Shown here one piece after another: positions 6,113 through 7,282 of a stretch of 7,282 nucleotides of DNA; position 1 is the stretch's first letter; every line of letters begins with the position of its first letter. The DNA is taken from positions 1,497 to 8,778 of the forward strand of contig DHLV01000078.1 of NCBI GenBank assembly GCA_002405445.1, read 5' to 3'. The translations under genes and the position numbers were made by a program. Origin of the DNA: Flammeovirgaceae bacterium UBA4659. GTDB taxonomy: Bacteria; Bacteroidota; Bacteroidia; Cytophagales; Cyclobacteriaceae. The notes beneath the pieces were generated by a model. That model did not search any database, was not told where the DNA came from, and worked only from the letters and a program-made list of their open reading frames with translations.

Positions 6113-6988
6113 CTAATTTTCTTCGTAATAATAGGAATAATCAATTCCTTTCATAAACATTTCTCTACTGTCTATTTCGGTAGTTAAAGCGTTTGTGAGT
6201 AGTTTTTTCAATGCACTACTGTTTACAGGACTTTTTACCATTGCATTCATATATTCAGCTTTCCCTATTTTACTCCAATCCACACACTTTTTAAGGCGTT
6301 TTTTCATTATCAAATCCAACCAAATTCGGGTGCTTCTGCCATTGCCTTCCATAAATGGATGGGCTACATTCATTTCTACATATTTGGCTACAATTTCATC
6401 AAAGGTGTTTTCAGGCATCGCATCTATTTGTTTCAGCGTTTCGCCAAGAAAGCGTGAAACAGCAAATTGAAATCCACCTTTCGAAATATTTTTCTGCCTT
6501 ATTTGTCCTGCAAATTCATACAAACCGCCAAACAAATATCCGTGTATTTGCTGCAGTCCCTTTGTTGTGCCTACTTCTATGCTGTTGATAAAAGAACTAT
6601 CGAACAAGGCATACGCTTTGGTTTTACTTTTTCCGTCAATCGTTTCATCGCTATAGGTAAACCACTCAATAAATCGGTTTGCCTTTGTTCCGGGAAAAGT
6701 TTTGCCAAGTGCAATAATCCCGTTATAGTCAAGCATATCAGATTTATACTTTTTGCCGTCTGCCGCTGTTAATTTCAGTTGGGTAGTGGCACTAACCAAC
6801 TGATTACCTTCTTTCTTTAGTTTGGCTTTCAGGTATTTCCAATAGTTACGGGTTTTGGTATAGTCATCTTGTTTAGTAAGCACAGCCACAATATCCAATA
6901 CCGAAAACCACCACTTGGCATTTTCTTCATCCCAAAGGGCACGCACTTCACGGTCGTCAAAAAATCGTATGGATATTTTATTACTCAC
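6113..6988 (-). CDS. fic: Fic-domain protein (probable protein AMP-transferase) with Bro-N-like N-terminus
   Basis: A 291-residue protein. The complete Fic motif [12 protein letters not shown] (210-221) carries the catalytic His210 and the phosphate-binding GNGR plus final Arg. A flap-like segment [15 protein letters not shown] (161-175) precedes it, as in enzymes that transfer AMP from ATP to a target Ser/Thr/Tyr. Residues 5-110 ([41 protein letters not shown]) resemble a Bro-N/antirepressor-type DNA-binding domain, seen fused to Fic in Bacteroidota proteins. The C-terminus DYSYYYEEN (S285xxxE289) resembles the C-terminal inhibitory motif S/TxxxE-G/N of self-inhibited Fic proteins, but the last position is Glu. 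The start is GTG (6986-6988); no in-frame ATG occurs before the upstream stop at 7013-7015. It lies between hsdS and hsdR, where accessory fic/rhuM-like genes are often found. Whether it is a toxin, a regulator of restriction or a passenger is unknown. Confidence 0.85.
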   Translation of the reverse strand: MSNKISIRFFDDREVRALWDEENAKWWFSVLDIVAVLTKQDDYTKTRNYWKYLKAKLKKEGNQLVSATTQLKLTAADGKKYKSDMLDYNGIIALGKTFPGTKANRFIEWFTYSDETIDGKSKTKAYALFDSSFINSIEVGTTKGLQQIHGYLFGGLYEFAGQIRQKNISKGGFQFAVSRFLGETLKQIDAMPENTFDEIVAKYVEMNVAHPFMEGNGRSTRIWLDLIMKKRLKKCVDWSKIGKAEYMNAMVKSPVNSSALKKLLTNALTTEIDSREMFMKGIDYSYYYEEN

Positions 6989-6989
6989 T

Positions 6990-7079
6990 GTCTGAACCTT
7001 GATTATGCTTGATTAACTTGATGACTTGATTTTTTAGAAATCGTGGTAATCTGCGAATCCTTTAAATCAAGGTTCAGAC
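6990..7079. repeat. 90-bp dispersed-type repeat with perfect 15-bp inverted ends
   Basis: GTCTGAACCTTGATT (6990-7004) and AATCAAGGTTCAGAC (7065-7079) are perfect inverted copies around a 60-nt centre. The centre holds short reiterations (TTGATTAACTTGATGACTTGATT-like steps, and AATC-spaced units such as AATCGTGGTAATCTGCG). The unit supplies the last codons and the stop of the hsdS remnant and ends 1 bp before the fic GTG start. In the transcript the ends could form a 15-bp stem just upstream of fic. I recall GTCTGAACCTTGATT-type ends as widespread in Bacteroidota intergenic DNA; this was not checked. Confidence 0.7.
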
Positions 7080-7282
7080 CGCCACTAAATGCCTTCTGCA
7101 AAATTGATTTTTTCAGTACTTCCAAATCATCAATTTTCTTTTGATACATCGCTTCCAATTTTTGTGTTTCGGCTCGCAGGGCATCTAATTGCAGACAAAA
7201 GATTTTGCAAAAATGAAGGACTTTAGAGCCTTCTACAATGCCCCAACCACAAGCTTTAAGCTTTGGGTCTATGAGTTCTGCT
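7003..7282 (-). pseudogene. hsdS: HsdS C-terminal remnant fused in frame to an HsdR N-terminal fragment
   Basis: The frame is open from the right edge to a TAA at 7003-7005 (92 full codons visible). The first part, AELIDPKLKACGWGIVEGSKVL, copies the N-terminus of HsdR encoded 1.2 kb downstream. It then switches, near 7214, to LDALRAETQKLEAMYQKKIDDLEVLKKSILQKAFSGGL. That is the conserved C-terminal helix and ending of many type I specificity subunits, which normally contacts the methyltransferase and the other half-repeat of HsdS. No target-recognition domain is present in the visible part. The last 24 or so residues after FSGG come from the 6990-7079 repeat. An ATG at 7147-7149 could start only a 48-residue piece. 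By alignment to hsdR, the fusion's own start would lie near 7302, outside the window. This most likely records recombination that destroyed this hsdS copy; a full hsdS elsewhere cannot be excluded. Confidence 0.7.
7215..7282 (-). repeat. Diverged duplicate of the hsdR 5' end
   Basis: It matches 6020-6087 at 63 of 68 positions and runs off the window. Identity stops abruptly at 7214/7215, next to the palindrome TTTTGCAAAA (7203-7212), which marks the junction with hsdS sequence. The bias to silent differences suggests the copy came from a related hsdR allele rather than from a very recent copy of this one. Confidence 0.85.

Noticed and set aside
7215..7282. Right-end hsdR copy as a simple assembly duplicate
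   Set aside because: Five mismatches, three of them silent, argue for a real diverged copy, though a contig ending in a repeat remains a caution.
1..7282. tRNA, rRNA or CRISPR array
   Set aside because: No cloverleaf-like, ribosomal or regularly spaced direct-repeat pattern was seen on either strand.

Overview
The window looks like a chromosomal accessory region of a Bacteroidota bacterium (Cytophagia/Chitinophagia/Flavobacteriia-like). The evidence is AT-rich DNA, genes without clear Shine-Dalgarno sequences, a signal peptide ending in SQA-QD, an AraC regulator with a seven-helix membrane sensor, and dispersed palindromes of types I associate with this phylum. All supportable genes lie on the minus strand, so transcription runs from high to low coordinates.

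Right half (3381-7282): the downstream part of a type I restriction-modification locus. In transcription order it holds a remnant of the specificity gene hsdS (7003-7282, continuing off the window), a Fic-family gene with a Bro-N-like N-terminus (6113-6988), and the restriction subunit gene hsdR (3381-6107). The three are tightly packed (14 and 5 bp gaps) and probably co-transcribed. No methyltransferase gene (hsdM) is visible; it would lie beyond 7282. The hsdS remnant is odd: only the C-terminal coiled-coil end survives. It is fused in frame to a 68-nt copy (63/68 identical) of the 5' end of hsdR.

The most notable feature is inside hsdR. The reading frame carries a complete GIY-YIG nuclease domain between helicase motifs Ia and II. 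The domain is bracketed by two inverted copies of a small hairpin repeat. Five copies of this repeat lie in hsdR between 4869 and 5710, in alternating orientation. They share a core of TCGRCARGCTC type and have different but self-complementary arms. Each orientation is always read in the same frame. A second pair (5426-5485) has the same layout with no nuclease between. My interpretation is a family of palindromic elements, one carrying a GIY-YIG enzyme, that repeatedly entered hsdR without breaking the frame.

Middle (2646-3380): 735 bp with no convincing gene but several perfect hairpins and short direct repeats, probably non-coding repeat debris.

Left part (1-2645): a membrane-bound AraC-family regulator, then an Acg-like nitroreductase with an N-terminal export or anchor segment, then the first 49 codons of an exported protein. 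The order suggests a regulator with downstream targets, but this is inference from adjacency.
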